Assembly (NCBI GenBank): GCA_949130485.1
Contig: OX422189.1
Coordinates: 1,745,720 to 1,809,719, forward strand
Reading direction: 5' to 3'
Origin: Agelas oroides
Taxonomy: Eukaryota; Porifera; Demospongiae; Agelasida; Agelasidae
DNA: 64,000 nt
In this document: piece by piece, positions 42,101-53,100 of the stretch
Layout: the number at the start of each line of letters is the position of its first letter
Position numbering within the stretch: position 1 is the first letter of the stretch
Notes under the pieces: model-generated
What the model saw: only the letters and a program-made list of their open reading frames with translations
Database searches by the model: none
Told to the model about the DNA's origin: nothing
Position numbers and translations under genes: made by a program

Positions 42101-43803
42101 AATATAATTCTACCCTTTAGCTGCAGACAGAGCTTGTCTAACCTCAAGAGGGTAAGTGTGCGGATGTAAATAATACAGTGATCCACACCTCATTCCCAGG
42201 CTCCCCAGTTTGGAGCTGGGGAGCTTGGAATGAGGCCAGATGTACTATTGAAACATTACATTAGCCTCGTTCCCAGGCTCCCCGGAATGCGAAATGTACA
42301 CGCGTGGAGAGTATGGTATCTTTTCTCACGTGATCATGACGTAATCAAAATAGGATCAGATTTTTTAGAACAGAAAGGCAACGTTTTGCACGTTATTCAA
42401 CCAACTTTGCGTTCAACACTCGGTGTGTATGATATTCGCCGATAGCTAGATACGTGTAGTAAGTTGCTCGCTACCTTCACTCTTTTCCCTGTTCTGAGTC
42501 TTCGCACCCATGCACAATTAAGGTCTTTCTACCCCCTTTCTACCTTTGGCGGTGCTCACGTGAGAAAAAATACCAGGCTCTCTCTGCATGCACAACTTCA
42601 ATTTCGCATTCCGGAGCGTAGGAGCCTGGGAACGAGGCTAACATTACATAACATGTTGATGGTTGTCTCTCTATTACATATAACCAGTCTCAACGAGACC
42701 TGCAACTGACACATTCCTTCAATAGCATAGTACTGGATTTGTGTGATGCTCTGTGGAGGAACCGGGCCTTCTCCAACGATAGTCGGCCATACCCCACACT
42801 CCTCTTCCACCTCTCAAGGTTTGCAGTTCATGCACTTATCTAGCTCTGAACCAACTTAATGACTGTTTGAGTGGCCATCAGAATATTAACCATATGTAGC
42901 ACGTTCAACCCAAGCTACATGTGTGTGAGAGAATATATGGTCCATTTATGCAGGGAGTTTCTGGAATCATGTCAGCTACACTCTGTTCATGAGAGGCTGA
43001 GCATTATTCACCACCCAGCATTGGTTCCATATGTGCACAAGTTCTTCAATGAGGTATTGATCTACAGATACAAGAGTGCATAACGGGCGGCTAGAGTAAG
43101 AGTGTGTAACTCCAATAGAAGACCGTAGTCCGGTCAAAATTATTGAACCATACTAAAAATAGAACACCCAGTCACGTGCTTAGCAACAATGCCTTATATA
43201 TGTCTGCAGCATGCCCAGTACGTGTTACTATTTTTAGTACTGGTGGTAAATTCCAACGGGTTTTGAATTTATGGAGTTACACACTCTTACTCTAGCCGCC
43301 CATTCTTATGCACTCTTGACAGATACTATTTAAGAAACATTGTATGATGAGAAAATTATGTGAGTGATCAATTAGCAGTTAAAGGCAACACACAAGGTGA
43401 GCAAATACTAGCCTCGTTCCCAGTCCTCCACCACAGCTATCGTCGCTTGGAGTATGAATAACGCGTTATTCGTACGGCAAGCGACGATAGCTGTGGAGAG
43501 GACTGGGTACGAGGCTAAGCAAATACCTGGTGTGTGGCCACCTTCTTGTTGTATCTGATATCCCACACATGTGATTGCTTCTACCACAGACTCAAGACAA
43601 AGATAAGCAACTACTTCCAGCTGCTATCTGGCGTGAGGTCTGTACTAATTGCATTGCATTTATTGAAGTGTATAGTTACAATTGTTATACATATTACACA
43701 CATGCAGGCTCGTTTCAAAGAGGCATATATGGATTTCCTCAAGCAAAACCACTTAAATGGCCTTGTGGACTTTATCAAGAGTTTTGTACGTTCTAGAACA
43801 TAA
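30142..43803 (+). CDS. CENPI: Centromere protein I (CENP-I), 22 exons, 695 aa
   Basis: Exons by phase: 30142-30193, 31710-31844, 32292-32512, 33225-33273, 33541-33599, 33906-33995, 34814-34867, 35255-35335, 35533-35676, 36340-36460, 37503-37588, 38541-38658, 39878-39942, 40295-40404, 40831-40948, 41177-41230, 41606-41730, 42121-42151, 42688-42818, 42954-43053, 43590-43637, 43708-43803. They sum to 2,088 nt (696 codons); human CENP-I is 756 aa. CENP-I/Mis6 hallmarks are spread along the whole length: VEIVAKRQGLTSEHIDSLM, SRSRLVRCLIPRSTVS, the LTRRED...FRVHRLVELQKH block, TALLAVYKMYCPHLVSMALP, LPGQMAAVLESGLLKHLFCL, and near the end HERLSIIHHPALVPYVHKFF. It is an all-helical subunit of the CCAN (CENP-H/I/K/M) at the inner kinetochore. 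The exon 1 to 2 join is the least certain. The introns hold many MITEs. It converges on CCDC39, with 317 bp between the stops. Confidence 0.9.
30579..30681. mobile_element. 103-bp foldback, 9-bp TSD (one mismatch)
   Basis: TAGCCTCGTTCCCAAGGCCT and complement surround the CGCTTGCAGTACGAAATTC core also seen at 7105-7860. Flanks are GCTAGCAGT / GCTAGCAAT. It is in CENPI intron 1. Confidence 0.8.
31307..31557. mobile_element. CAAGAGCGCATAAGAA MITE copy A, 7-bp TSD ACTGAGA
   Basis: A 251-bp element with inverted ends CAAGAGCGCATAAGAACGGG and CCCGTTCTTATGCGCTCTTG extended by GAGCGTGTAACTCC. ACTGAGA is duplicated at 31300-31306 and 31558-31564. Non-coding. Confidence 0.85.
32187..32253. mobile_element. 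67-bp foldback of the TAGCCTCG family
   Basis: TAGCCTCATTCCCAGACTCC and GCCTGGGAATGAGGCTA are inverted ends. TACAGCT occurs on both sides but one base out of register. It lies ~40 bp upstream of CENPI exon 3. Confidence 0.7.
32560..32938. mobile_element. Tc1/mariner-like foldback MITE, copy 3
   Basis: CACTGCAAAAACACTTGGG and complement, flanked by TA on both sides, with the CTCCTCCAGG interior. It matches 215-659 and lies in a CENPI intron. Confidence 0.7.
33118..33149. repeat. (GT)n microsatellite
   Basis: About 16 GT units in a CENPI intron, ~75 bp upstream of exon 4. Confidence 0.9.
33744..33804. mobile_element. 61-bp foldback, 9-bp TSD AGTTTCAGC
   Basis: TAGCCTCGTTCCCAGG and GCCTGGGAACGAGGCTA enclose about 27 bp. 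AGTTTCAGC is at 33735-33743 and 33805-33813. Confidence 0.85.
34091..34331. mobile_element. CAAGAGCGCATAAGAA MITE copy B
   Basis: 241 bp, same ends and interior as copy A. The flanks (CGTAAGT / ATAAGTA) do not form a clean duplication. Confidence 0.75.
34482..34798. repeat. 29-bp minisatellite, ~11 units
   Basis: Unit CAGTTGGTATAAAGTGTAAT plus CTCTACTGA, period 29 bp, with only scattered single-base changes (CAATTGG in two early units). It ends 15 bp before CENPI exon 7, so it forms most of the 3' part of that intron. Confidence 0.9.
36573..36740. repeat. 31-bp minisatellite, ~5 units
   Basis: Unit GCAAGACTTGTAGTACCTGA plus TAGGAATTCTT, period 31 bp, with G/C and T/C variants, in a CENPI intron. 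Confidence 0.85.
36893..37029. mobile_element. Palindromic MITE with TTATTACACGAGTTAGCGTG ends
   Basis: A near-complete palindrome of ~135 bp (GCGTGCAATATCGCG mirrored). A related CCGTGCAATAACTACC/GATATTGCACGG inverted segment follows at ~37143-37225. It is in a CENPI intron. Confidence 0.7.
37790..38278. mobile_element. Decayed foldback related to 10836-11279
   Basis: CCCAGGCCTCCCCTGTTTT and GGGGGAGGCCTGGGAATGAGGCTA are inverted, with the GGAAGCGGAAG/CTTCCACTTCCGTGTATT arm core. The left terminus is eroded. It contains a tRNA-like segment (38044-38118). Confidence 0.6.
38044..38118 (-). other. tRNA-like segment (degenerate, Thr-AGT-like loop)
   Basis: On the minus strand: GGTGTCCGAGTGGCTTAATG (A box), a loop CTAGTAT that would place AGT as anticodon, and GGTTCGAATCCCGGC (B box). 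The anticodon stem has a mismatch and the acceptor stem barely pairs. It is probably a tRNA pseudogene or SINE head inside a foldback element. Confidence 0.45.
38825..38877 (+). pseudogene. Duplicated end of CENPI exon 12
   Basis: Repeats the 3' part of exon 38541-38658 together with its donor flank (GTCTTTCAGTTGCTGACACA ... TTGAAGGTTTGATCATAC). The preserved CTTTCAG could act as an acceptor for a 34-nt cassette exon, which would shift the frame. Neighbouring intron sequence (TTCAGTGGCTTCTAAGCTG, 38763 and 39064) is also repeated. Confidence 0.6.
40517..40564. mobile_element. 48-bp foldback, 9-bp TSD GACCCAACC
   Basis: TAGCCTCATTCCCAGGCC and GGCCTGGGAATGAGGCTA separated by ~12 bp. GACCCAACC is at 40508-40516 and 40565-40573. 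It is the smallest member seen and is inserted in a decayed CAAACCAGACCC-type relative. Confidence 0.8.
41263..41499. mobile_element. CAAGAGCGCATAAGAA MITE copy C, 7-bp TSD CTTGAAG
   Basis: 237 bp, the same family. CTTGAAG is at 41256-41262 and 41500-41506. It is in a CENPI intron. Confidence 0.85.
42262..42640. mobile_element. 379-bp foldback, 9-bp TSD ACATTACAT
   Basis: TAGCCTCGTTCCCAGGCTCC and GGAGCCTGGGAACGAGGCTA with a ~45-bp arm containing CCGGAATGCGAAAT. ACATTACAT is at 42253-42261 and 42641-42649. A smaller relic lies at 42187-42238. Confidence 0.85.
43071..43318. mobile_element. CAAGAGCGCATAAGAA MITE copy D, 7-bp TSD ACAGATA
   Basis: 248 bp with ends CAAGAGTGCATAA / TTATGCACTCTTG. 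ACAGATA is at 43064-43070 and 43319-43325. It is in a CENPI intron. Confidence 0.85.
43409..43517. mobile_element. 109-bp foldback, 9-bp TSD AGCAAATAC
   Basis: TAGCCTCGTTCCCAGTCCTC and complement surround an ACAGCTATCGTCGCTTG arm. AGCAAATAC is at 43400-43408 and 43518-43526. Confidence 0.85.
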
Positions 43804-44120
43804 ACAACACCATCATCTGCATCTTGTATGCATCAATAGTGGCTGAATTAAAATTGAAATTAGCCTTGCTCTTTTCATCATATATTGATATAGGAGCTAC
43901 AACTTGATATACCTGAGGTTTGATATTTCTATACCTGAGGGATATTTCTGAATTGTGGGAAATACTGTCTATTGAGGAGAAGAAAATGATTTAGAGATAA
44001 TAAGATTGGATGAGGGATTTTAGCATCACAATTTTGAGGAATGATAGTCAAACAGTATGGATTATTTGCATAAAGTATATGAACACGGAACTTACTGTAT
44101 AGTGTGTACAATAGTTATTG

Positions 44121-47100
44121 CTACATTGGTCCTATGGTGAGGTCTAGGTCCTTGCTGGCTGTAGTGCTGCTAGCTCGTGATGAAGCCCTTGAGCCAAGTC
44201 TAGAGCTGGCATTAGAGGGAGGCCTGGAGGACTGGCGGTGAGTACCACTGACGCCTCCTGCCCTGGAAGGACCTCTCCTGCTACTCATGGAACTGGTGCT
44301 ACTGCGGGGTGACATACCTGTAATGTGATTACATAGTTGGGTCAGAGGTTAACTCAGGCCATTAATTCTCCAGCATATCAGGTAATACAAATCTTCCCCA
44401 TGATATCTTTGCCAAGTATTGATGCAAGTCCTTGCAAAAGTGTATTTAAACCCATCAGGCAATTTACATACCCTTAAAAAGCAGCACACCAGAGAAGGTA
44501 ACATGTGGTCACATGATAGCAACAATCAGCTCTACATGCATTCCTGGACTAAGAGTGTAAGAAACATGGTTTTAACTAGCCAGATGGCCAAGCTTTGTTG
44601 AAAACCCAATAGACCTATTTGACATCATCCATTGTATTTACGATTCTTGGAATGTCATCAGAGCATACTAATTGTCACTATAACATGACATGTTGGTACC
44701 CCTCCACTAAACACCCCAATCACAATGTGATGTCATGTCCTCTCACTCCTCTTGCTAAGCCAGGGTAATGCCTGACTGTATGTATGTACACACCTGCTCT
44801 TTTGTTTTGAACACACTTTTGTATTCACATCAATATTTGGCCAAGATAATTAGCCACAATTGATTGATTGCTAATAAATGTGGTTCCACCCACAATTATC
44901 AAAAGGATGTTTGATGATGTAATCAACTGCTTGTTAACCTGTTCTGGGAGTACTAGCTGCCGACCCACTAAGAGCCAAGTCACCAATGTCAATGGACTTT
45001 GTTTGGAGAAGGGCAGTGGGAGTGGCCGACATCCGAGAGGAGGAACTCCTGTAAACACATCACATTATTATTAGTGACCTCTATAGATTAATTGAGGGAA
45101 GTCTCTACAGAGAGAGAGAGTTATACCTTCCAGAGAGCATGCTAAGCTGGCTAGTAGAACTTCTGGCAGATGAAGGTGCAGAACTCATCCTACTGGCAGT
45201 AGGGGAGGGGGGAGGAGGTAGCCCAGCCTGAAATAGAAGCAAGTGATTATAATACAAGTGTGTACCCCACATATGCATTGAAGTTTAGTTCCTAATGTTA
45301 TGGAAGCTGTCTAGAACAAATGAAGGCTGACCTGAGAAAAGAGGAGCTGAATGGTTGAAGTCAGTTCAGGTTGCTTAGCTGCCAGACTGCCTATCTGCTG
45401 TACTACAGTGGTGCCAAAATCCCTCAGTTCACGCAGCTCAATGTCGCGCTGAAAGATTAGCAACATACAAGACAGTAAATCTATAATTACCGGAAGTAGA
45501 ACTCATCCCTAGAGGTGCACGTGTTTTGAGTACATTTGTGCATACAGGAACCTGGTTTACACTGGTCATTAATTACCTCTATATCTGAGGGTCCAGCTGA
45601 TATTTGCTGCTTTGCTCTTAGCTCTTTCACAATTTTTGTGGACTGAGAGGTTAGAAGGACATCATCATTAAACAAATCTCTTTCAGTGTAAGCATGTGTA
45701 CATAGATCTGCATCTGCTGTTCTCCATGGCCTGAGATCGAGGCTACATACAGTAAGCAGCATTTGGGTGGAGGGAAGGTGTTCTTATTAGGCCTTGGTAG
45801 ATTATGCTAGCATAATTTTGAGAATAATAGGTGCTCCTGAGCATCAAGAATTATGCTGGCATAATAGGTACACTTTCCTGATCAGGTGGCCAGAACATTG
45901 CAAACTTCAAATCTCTTTCGACCAAGTGCACTGTAGCCTCATTCCCAGTAACAAGTTTCTTATGTATGCAGCAAAAATCTTCTTTAGAGGACTACACACA
46001 GCTTTCAGTAATGCTAGAACACAACCACTGAGAAAGGCGAGAATCCTAATTGTAACCACTTTCAAATTATTGTCATTTTTATATGCGTATATGTATGTGA
46101 AATCCAGTTAGCATAATTGAGAATAATAGGTGCATTGAAAAGAATAATAGGTGAAGTTTATGGGAATAAAAGAATAGAATAATGGGTAGAAATGTGAGCA
46201 TAATCTACCAAGGCCTAGTTCTTATGCATAGTAAGCTGAAGGTCGCAGGTTCAAGTCCAGCAGAGGTCCACTTTTTTTCTCCTACCCCAAATATACTGCT
46301 CAGACTAACCAGGCTAGGCTGGGTTTGGTTGCCCTAGACTTAATAACCATCATGTCTGAGAGTTTGCAGTGACTATATAGTCACTCAAGTTGTCCAGTGT
46401 AACATAGTTTGCTAGCATACATACATACTAACACACACACACACACCACACACACCTGTTTGGCAACCCTTTCCCTCTTTGCCTGCAGCTCCTCCCTCTC
46501 CTTATTCAGCATTCCTAAGGTAGACTACAGAAAACATCTGCTGACATGACTTGTAAAATTGTTCTTCTGCTCTAATACGTCCTACCTCTTCTTCTTGCAG
46601 CTTAGAAGCAAGAGCTGCTTCATCCGCATGTAGGGAAGACAGGGTCCTGCCCATAGTCTATGCAAGAATAAGCACTAAATCTGGCCATGTCTATTTTAAT
46701 AACTAGTAGGTAAATGAAGTATGAATGACCTTGTAAGCTGAACAACTGCTACACTAAAATAGTGCAGAAGTCGTGCATACACATCATGTTTGCGTTTACT
46801 GACCAAGAGGATTGGAATACCTCTTAAGTTAAAGGACACCCTTGAATAAAGGATGCAGAACAATCACACATTATTAAAGACACCAAGGATGTTACACATA
46901 AAGCGCAAGTTCCACTGTAAATGAATTTCATCCAGTCACACTAGTACTAATGGCCAACCCGCTTCACCCTGACCTAGAATAATTACCATCTAATATGTGC
47001 CCTATACCTGCAGGTCTTCCTCCAACTGCCTAGTTTGCTTCTTTTTATGCTTGAGTTTGTCAAGCGCTGCCCGCCACTGACCCTCAAGTAGTTCTAATTG

Positions 47101-50100
47101 GGTCACTTCTTCACCTATATAATACAGATTGCACGTAGCTCAAGCATTACTATCGCTAAAACTGCAGTGATTTAACTAAAATTAGTGCAGCAGCATTTGC
47201 AGTAGGCTTGAATTCACAGTGCAATATAGCTGAGTTTAGCATACTGTATGTGTCAACCAAATCCTTAAAATTCATACAAGTAGAAAGTATAATGCAATTA
47301 GATGCATTTCAACAGCTGAGTCAAATATGTAGAAAATTTCCAATGATGAGGCTGTGAGTGTTAGACAGATCCTCCATAGAGAAAATTACGACACCATGCA
47401 CACACAAAAAGCTGAGGTGAGAAGGCAAAACCTTCACTCACTTGACTTTTCTACCCTCGTCAGCCCCTTCCTATAGCCCTCATTTCTGGAGTTCATCAGA
47501 TGAAGGGTGTTCTCCATGGCCCTGTGATCAGTATAGTGACATACACCCATGTAGAGCCTTTGGATATCTCAACTGGTCTAGCTATCAATAGCTACATTCA
47601 TTTTGCATTGCTGTCTGCTGGTTGTTTATATACCTAAATACTAGAGCTAAATGAAATACTGCAATCCACTACAGGTTCTCTTAAATTTACTAAGTGCACA
47701 AAAGTATACCTTATTTCTTTCTCTGCTTTCCTGATCCTTGCATCCAGATCATCCCCTTTCCTTTGTAGCTCTTCACGTTCTTGGGCAGCCTTCAAAAGTA
47801 GCAGATTCCAAGTTATTTTATTCAATAACAACAGTAGAGATTGGTAGCCATAACTGTGGCAATCCCTGATTATTTGTCGGACATTAAAGAGTACGGCAAT
47901 TGGTAGCCATAACTGTGGCAATCCCTGATTATTTGTCGGACATTAAAGAGTACGGCAATTCCTCAGAGGTAATAGACAAAGTGTTAAAACACTCTCTACC
48001 TTGATGACATAGTAGGCCTGAGAATGCTCCTCTTCACCCTCCGGAGGAGCCATGGCTACAGTGAGAATCTCGTATCGTTTCCTCAGCCTGTCAATCTTTG
48101 AGATCCTCTCATGGAGCTCCGAACTGATGGATACGAAGGACACATCAATGAATGTTACAACCCATCCCAAATTTTACAGTTGCAATCTGAACTAACTGAC
48201 TGCATGAGGAAGTTGCTCTCAATTACAATATATTGCATGCAGACTTGTATACATTATTAACTCAGGACTTTGCTGTTATCACAAACTTGGTATGTACCTG
48301 ACTGTTCGCCTCTCTGTCTCAGACGATTTGATCTGGGCCTTTAGCATGTCCTTGTGCACTTCAATCTCACGGGATCGTTCTGCCATTGCCTGTATAAACG
48401 AGCAGAGTACGTAGTCAGTTTGCTCATTACAGTTGTACTGGTCACAATGCCAGTCTGACATTACATGTGCCATTTAGATGATGGATGAAGGAGCATATAC
48501 ATTGTGCAAGGTTATACGGTTGCAAATATGTACAAGTAACATACTGTGTTCAATTGCAGCATTCTTTTTTCCAAGGACTGAACTTCACCAGCATGGGAAA
48601 AGAGAACATCCCGCAACCTGTACAACATAGGGGCACAAGGAATATCTAATTCTTACCATATACTATAAAGTAACAGTGAAAAGGAAGGTCTGGAAGTAAA
48701 GCTAATTAAGATGGAGTTCATTAATCAATCTATTTACCTCTTTACTTCCAACTTGATGATGTTTTCATCCACCATGAGGCTCTACATTGAAGGGGCAATT
48801 ATACAAAGTGCAGTGCACAATTAGTAAGAAGGGATATGCTAATACAGTAAGATAAGTTTATCTTGCGTACCTGCTTTGTTGCCACTACTTTCTTCAGTTC
48901 CCGTTGGGTGCTGTCAACATGCAAGTTGATTTCATCTGTGAAAGAATGCAATCGAGTTATGTCTCAGTCTATCCTTGATCCCAGACTGAACCTGGCTACT
49001 CATGTCTCAGTCTATCCTTGATCCCAGACTGAACCTGGCTACTCATGTCTCAGTCTATCCTTGATCCCAGACTGAACCTGGCTACTCATGTCTCAGTCTA
49101 TCCTTGATCCCAGACTGAACCTGGCTACTCATGTCTCAGTCTATCCTTGATCCCAGACTGAACCTGGCTACTCATGTCTCAGTCTATCCTCGATCCCAGA
49201 CTGAACCTGGCTACTCATGTCTCAGTCTATCCTCGATCCCAGACTGAACCTGGCTACTCATGTCTCAGTCTATCCTCGATCCCAGACTGAACCTGGCTAC
49301 TTGCAGTACCCGGTATGAAAGCCAGGCTATAAAACTGAATACATTTCTTGGTTTATATAATACCGTTTGATATGCTGCTAGTGACTAAATAGCCTTGAGG
49401 CTTGATGTACATTGATATTTTTCATACCAATCTTTTCCTCAAGAACATCCCTCTCTCCCTGTCCTTTTTCCAAGTATGCGTTGACCCTCCTCAGGTCATC
49501 TTGGACCTTCTTGAGTTGGTTTCGCAGCAGTTGCTCTTCCCCTTGCTGCCGCTCCCACTCTGCTTCCAGCTCCTGGAGGATACACATATTTGTAGTGCCT
49601 TACAATTAATTGCCATTCTGGAAACATGGCTATTTCAGCCTTTCCCTCACTTTGATCCGTGCATTGAGCTGCAACTTTTCATCATCAGTACGCTCTCCTT
49701 CCATCCGGTTCAGTTTGTGCTGTAACTGCTGTAACTGAAAGTCCTGCACAGACCAAAAACTTTATTAGAGTGGTAGGATTTGTATCATAAAGTTTATGCC
49801 AACGGCTACCATTATGTGAGTGGTAGAAATATAAAGTTAGTAGCCAGGTATTTACGAGCTGTTAACAAGAACAAGAATGATGGCTACCAAGTAAGATATT
49901 TTTCCTTTTTTGCACATACTACTCACAGCTTTGCCGCTTTTGTGGTACATGCATATATATGTATGTGTGAAAAAGATCTATTTAAAGTTTAGTACTAGTA
50001 GACATGTTAATAGCTACTAATGATTGGTAAAAGTAACTATAGAAATGTTTTTTGCATGCATAGACCTCCAAAAAATATTGCATGGTATGCCCACAATCCA

Positions 50101-53100
50101 CATCTCAACCTGACCCTTCCCAACTATTTTACCTGTGTGTAGAGAACCTCCTGTTGTTTGAGGACCTCTTCATCTAGCTTGTGCTGCTTGGAGCTAAGGT
50201 TCCTAATGACAGTCTTCCCTCCCTGGATCTCTGCCTGCATGGCTGACTCCTTCTTCTTCAGCTCAAATATCTCCTGGGCCTTCTTGAACTGGTGTGTACA
50301 GTGGAAATAGAGAAGATGGGGTAGCATCATGGACACAGAACTTTAGTGGGTACATTTATATACATGGAGCAAATACAGGCAGTTCACACAGTGTCTGAAG
50401 ACATAAATTCTTAGAACAGAAATAAAGACATTTTTGACATTTTGAAGCAAAAATAGAGGAAAGTGAAAAGTTACATCAGTCACCAAGAATCAAAATGTCC
50501 TCTATACTTAACTTAATTTACTTTAACCTGTGGTAACATGGATAACAGGTACAATCATACAATCATAGATGCATGGAGCAAAGACAAACAGTTCACAGAG
50601 TCTAAGGATGCATACTCAATGTCATTCTAACCTGTTGTTCTCTGAGTGCAGCCATCTCCTTCTCTAGCTGAGCTATGCGAGCCTCCTCATCTGAAAGTAT
50701 CTGGTCCATTTGCTGTGCCCGCTCCTCTGCAGACAGTGTTTTCTGTGTTGATCGTTTTAGCTCCTCTTGCATCAGCTCACGTTGTTTCTGCATAGTATCC
50801 ACCCTGTGTAATGCATGCACAGGTACACACAATGTATGAACACACAGTACAACCCAAACTGAAAGCCCAGCTACAAGAAGCCAAGGCAGGACCCTCTTAA
50901 ACATTTATCAACTTGACAGCAATTTTCTTTTGCCCACTAGACATGCTTGGTAGTTCCTCACTTCTTTCGCTTGTCTTTGATTTCCCTGCCAAGCTGGGTG
51001 CTCTTTGCTCTCATGCTCTCCAGGTCAGCTGCAGTACGGTCCACTGAATACTTCAGCGTCTCCAACTATTGAGAGTTTTGTTAGCATGAAGGAAGGAGGA
51101 TAGGGGTTAAGATTAAGCACAGGAGTAGATAAACTTTCCTAGCCTCATTCCCAGGCCCCGCCCAGCTTTCCGTCGCTTGCAGTACCGTACTAATAAGCGA
51201 CGGAAAGCTGGGCGGGGCCTGGGAACGAGGCTAAAACTTTCCCATATCTCTCCTATTCAAGAGGTGAATAGGTGAATAGTAATGGCCTGAATTCAATGCC
51301 ATATGCATGTTCATCACTTTGTCGACCAAGTTTCAAGACTTATTGATGCCTTAGTATTAGTGTTAGCAATCAGTGTCACTTTGTCTCACATAGCCAGACC
51401 CAATGCAAGACTAGGTGTTACTAGGGACACTGTAGAATAACCAAACTGTGTACATGTGTTGTATATACCTCATCTTTGAACTGAATACGTGCTGTTTCAG
51501 TGTCCTGGTACTCAAGTCGCAGCTTAGCTGCCTGCCGCTCAGAAGTGTTCAGTGTCTTCTCCTTCTCCACATTGTTTTTCTTCTCATCGTCTAGGAACTC
51601 CTGTGTTGGGTGTGCATGCATGTAGAGCCCATGTTGTACTCAATCCTAACAAATTTGGTGTTATCATTCATGACCTTATCAAGGTATTTGCTAATACATA
51701 TAGGTGACTGATAAGTGAAGTCATGGAGGGTCTACATGTAACTAGCGTGCTTGTGTCTCTCCTCTGACAGCTACAATACTTTTACAATCATCAAAGTTTT
51801 GAACAGTACGTGTGAAGGACTTTATTTTATCACCAATGGCATCAGTTGTTACCCGCAGTCTCAGATCCAGACATGTTGCAAGTATGGAATAATTATGGCG
51901 TCGTCTAAATTGGCTGTTTGGATGCTTTCCAATGTTTCTAGAAGCAATGGTGTAAACTTCAGTTCCCCTAAAGACAGAGACCTGCTAATTAATACCCAAT
52001 CTATTACTTATCCAGCCCACAGGGAATCAGTATATACATATATAGCATACATGTGTTTGCGACTTTTGTGACATTGGCGCTATACTTTTAAGAGGAAGAA
52101 TGAAGCCTTGTGACGGCTCTCTCACGCGTGCTCATTCCGATGAAAGGTGGTTCACAAGTTGCAAATTGAAGTAATTGCGTATGAGTAAACATAACCATAA
52201 ATGTATAATCCATTGCATTCCGCTGTCACATCTGTACCCACTGAGCAACACAATTCCCCCACTCCCCCTTACCAACCTCATTTCTAAGCCTCTGGAAGGG
52301 GCTGTCGTTATTCCCTTAATTAGAACAGGAGTAATGAGTACCATATACCTAGGACTCTCAGCTGCACTGCTCATTATATTAATATGACTAAGAACCAAAG
52401 TACCACTGTGTATACATCAGGCAGACTAATATTGATGGTTACCAATACAATATTAAATTTGAGTTTTAATTATTTAACAATAGTAAACAGGAAGAGTTAA
52501 TAGCCTTTTCATACGTACCTGCTTCTCCCTGATATGGTCTTCTTTGGCTCTGATCTCTGCCTTCAAACGAGCAAGATTCTGTAAAGAAAATCAAAATCAA
52601 GAGTGTAGTACAAAACTGTGTACGGAGTATAAAACTCCAGATCCTACCATAGACGTTCATGCTTGTGAAAGTTTCATAGATGAATACACCTGCAAAAATC
52701 TGTTGCACTGACCATGAATACTTTAAGATTGTGTGTGAACTGTTGACGGACATTCTTCCTCATTCACTTACGGTAGCACATCGGTCCATGCCCTGGTCCC
52801 TCCTTCTCATCTGCTCAATGGTTTGCTCCCAGTTTTTGATTAGATCTTGGCGGTCTCGGTGGGCACTACGGAACTCCTCTGCAGTCTTGTCAAGCTCAAT
52901 CTGATGTTATTGAACATGACATAAGTTAATATATGCACGACACGTCCATGCACTAGAGTGTATATGCTTATGATACCCCCTTTAAACATCTCAACTTTCC
53001 CTGTCCCTTTTTCTCTATACAATAGTAGCCTCATTCCCAGGCCACTCCCAGATTTTATCTTGCAGCCGTGGCTGTGAGATAAAATCTGGGAGTGGCCTGG

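Noticed and set aside
48957..49300. CRISPR-like array
   Set aside because: Contiguous 43-bp tandem repeat without unique spacers.
51751..52398. Overlapping ORFs in a CCDC39 intron
   Set aside because: Both strands are open by chance in this 850-bp intron; no motif, splice fit or repeat relationship was found.
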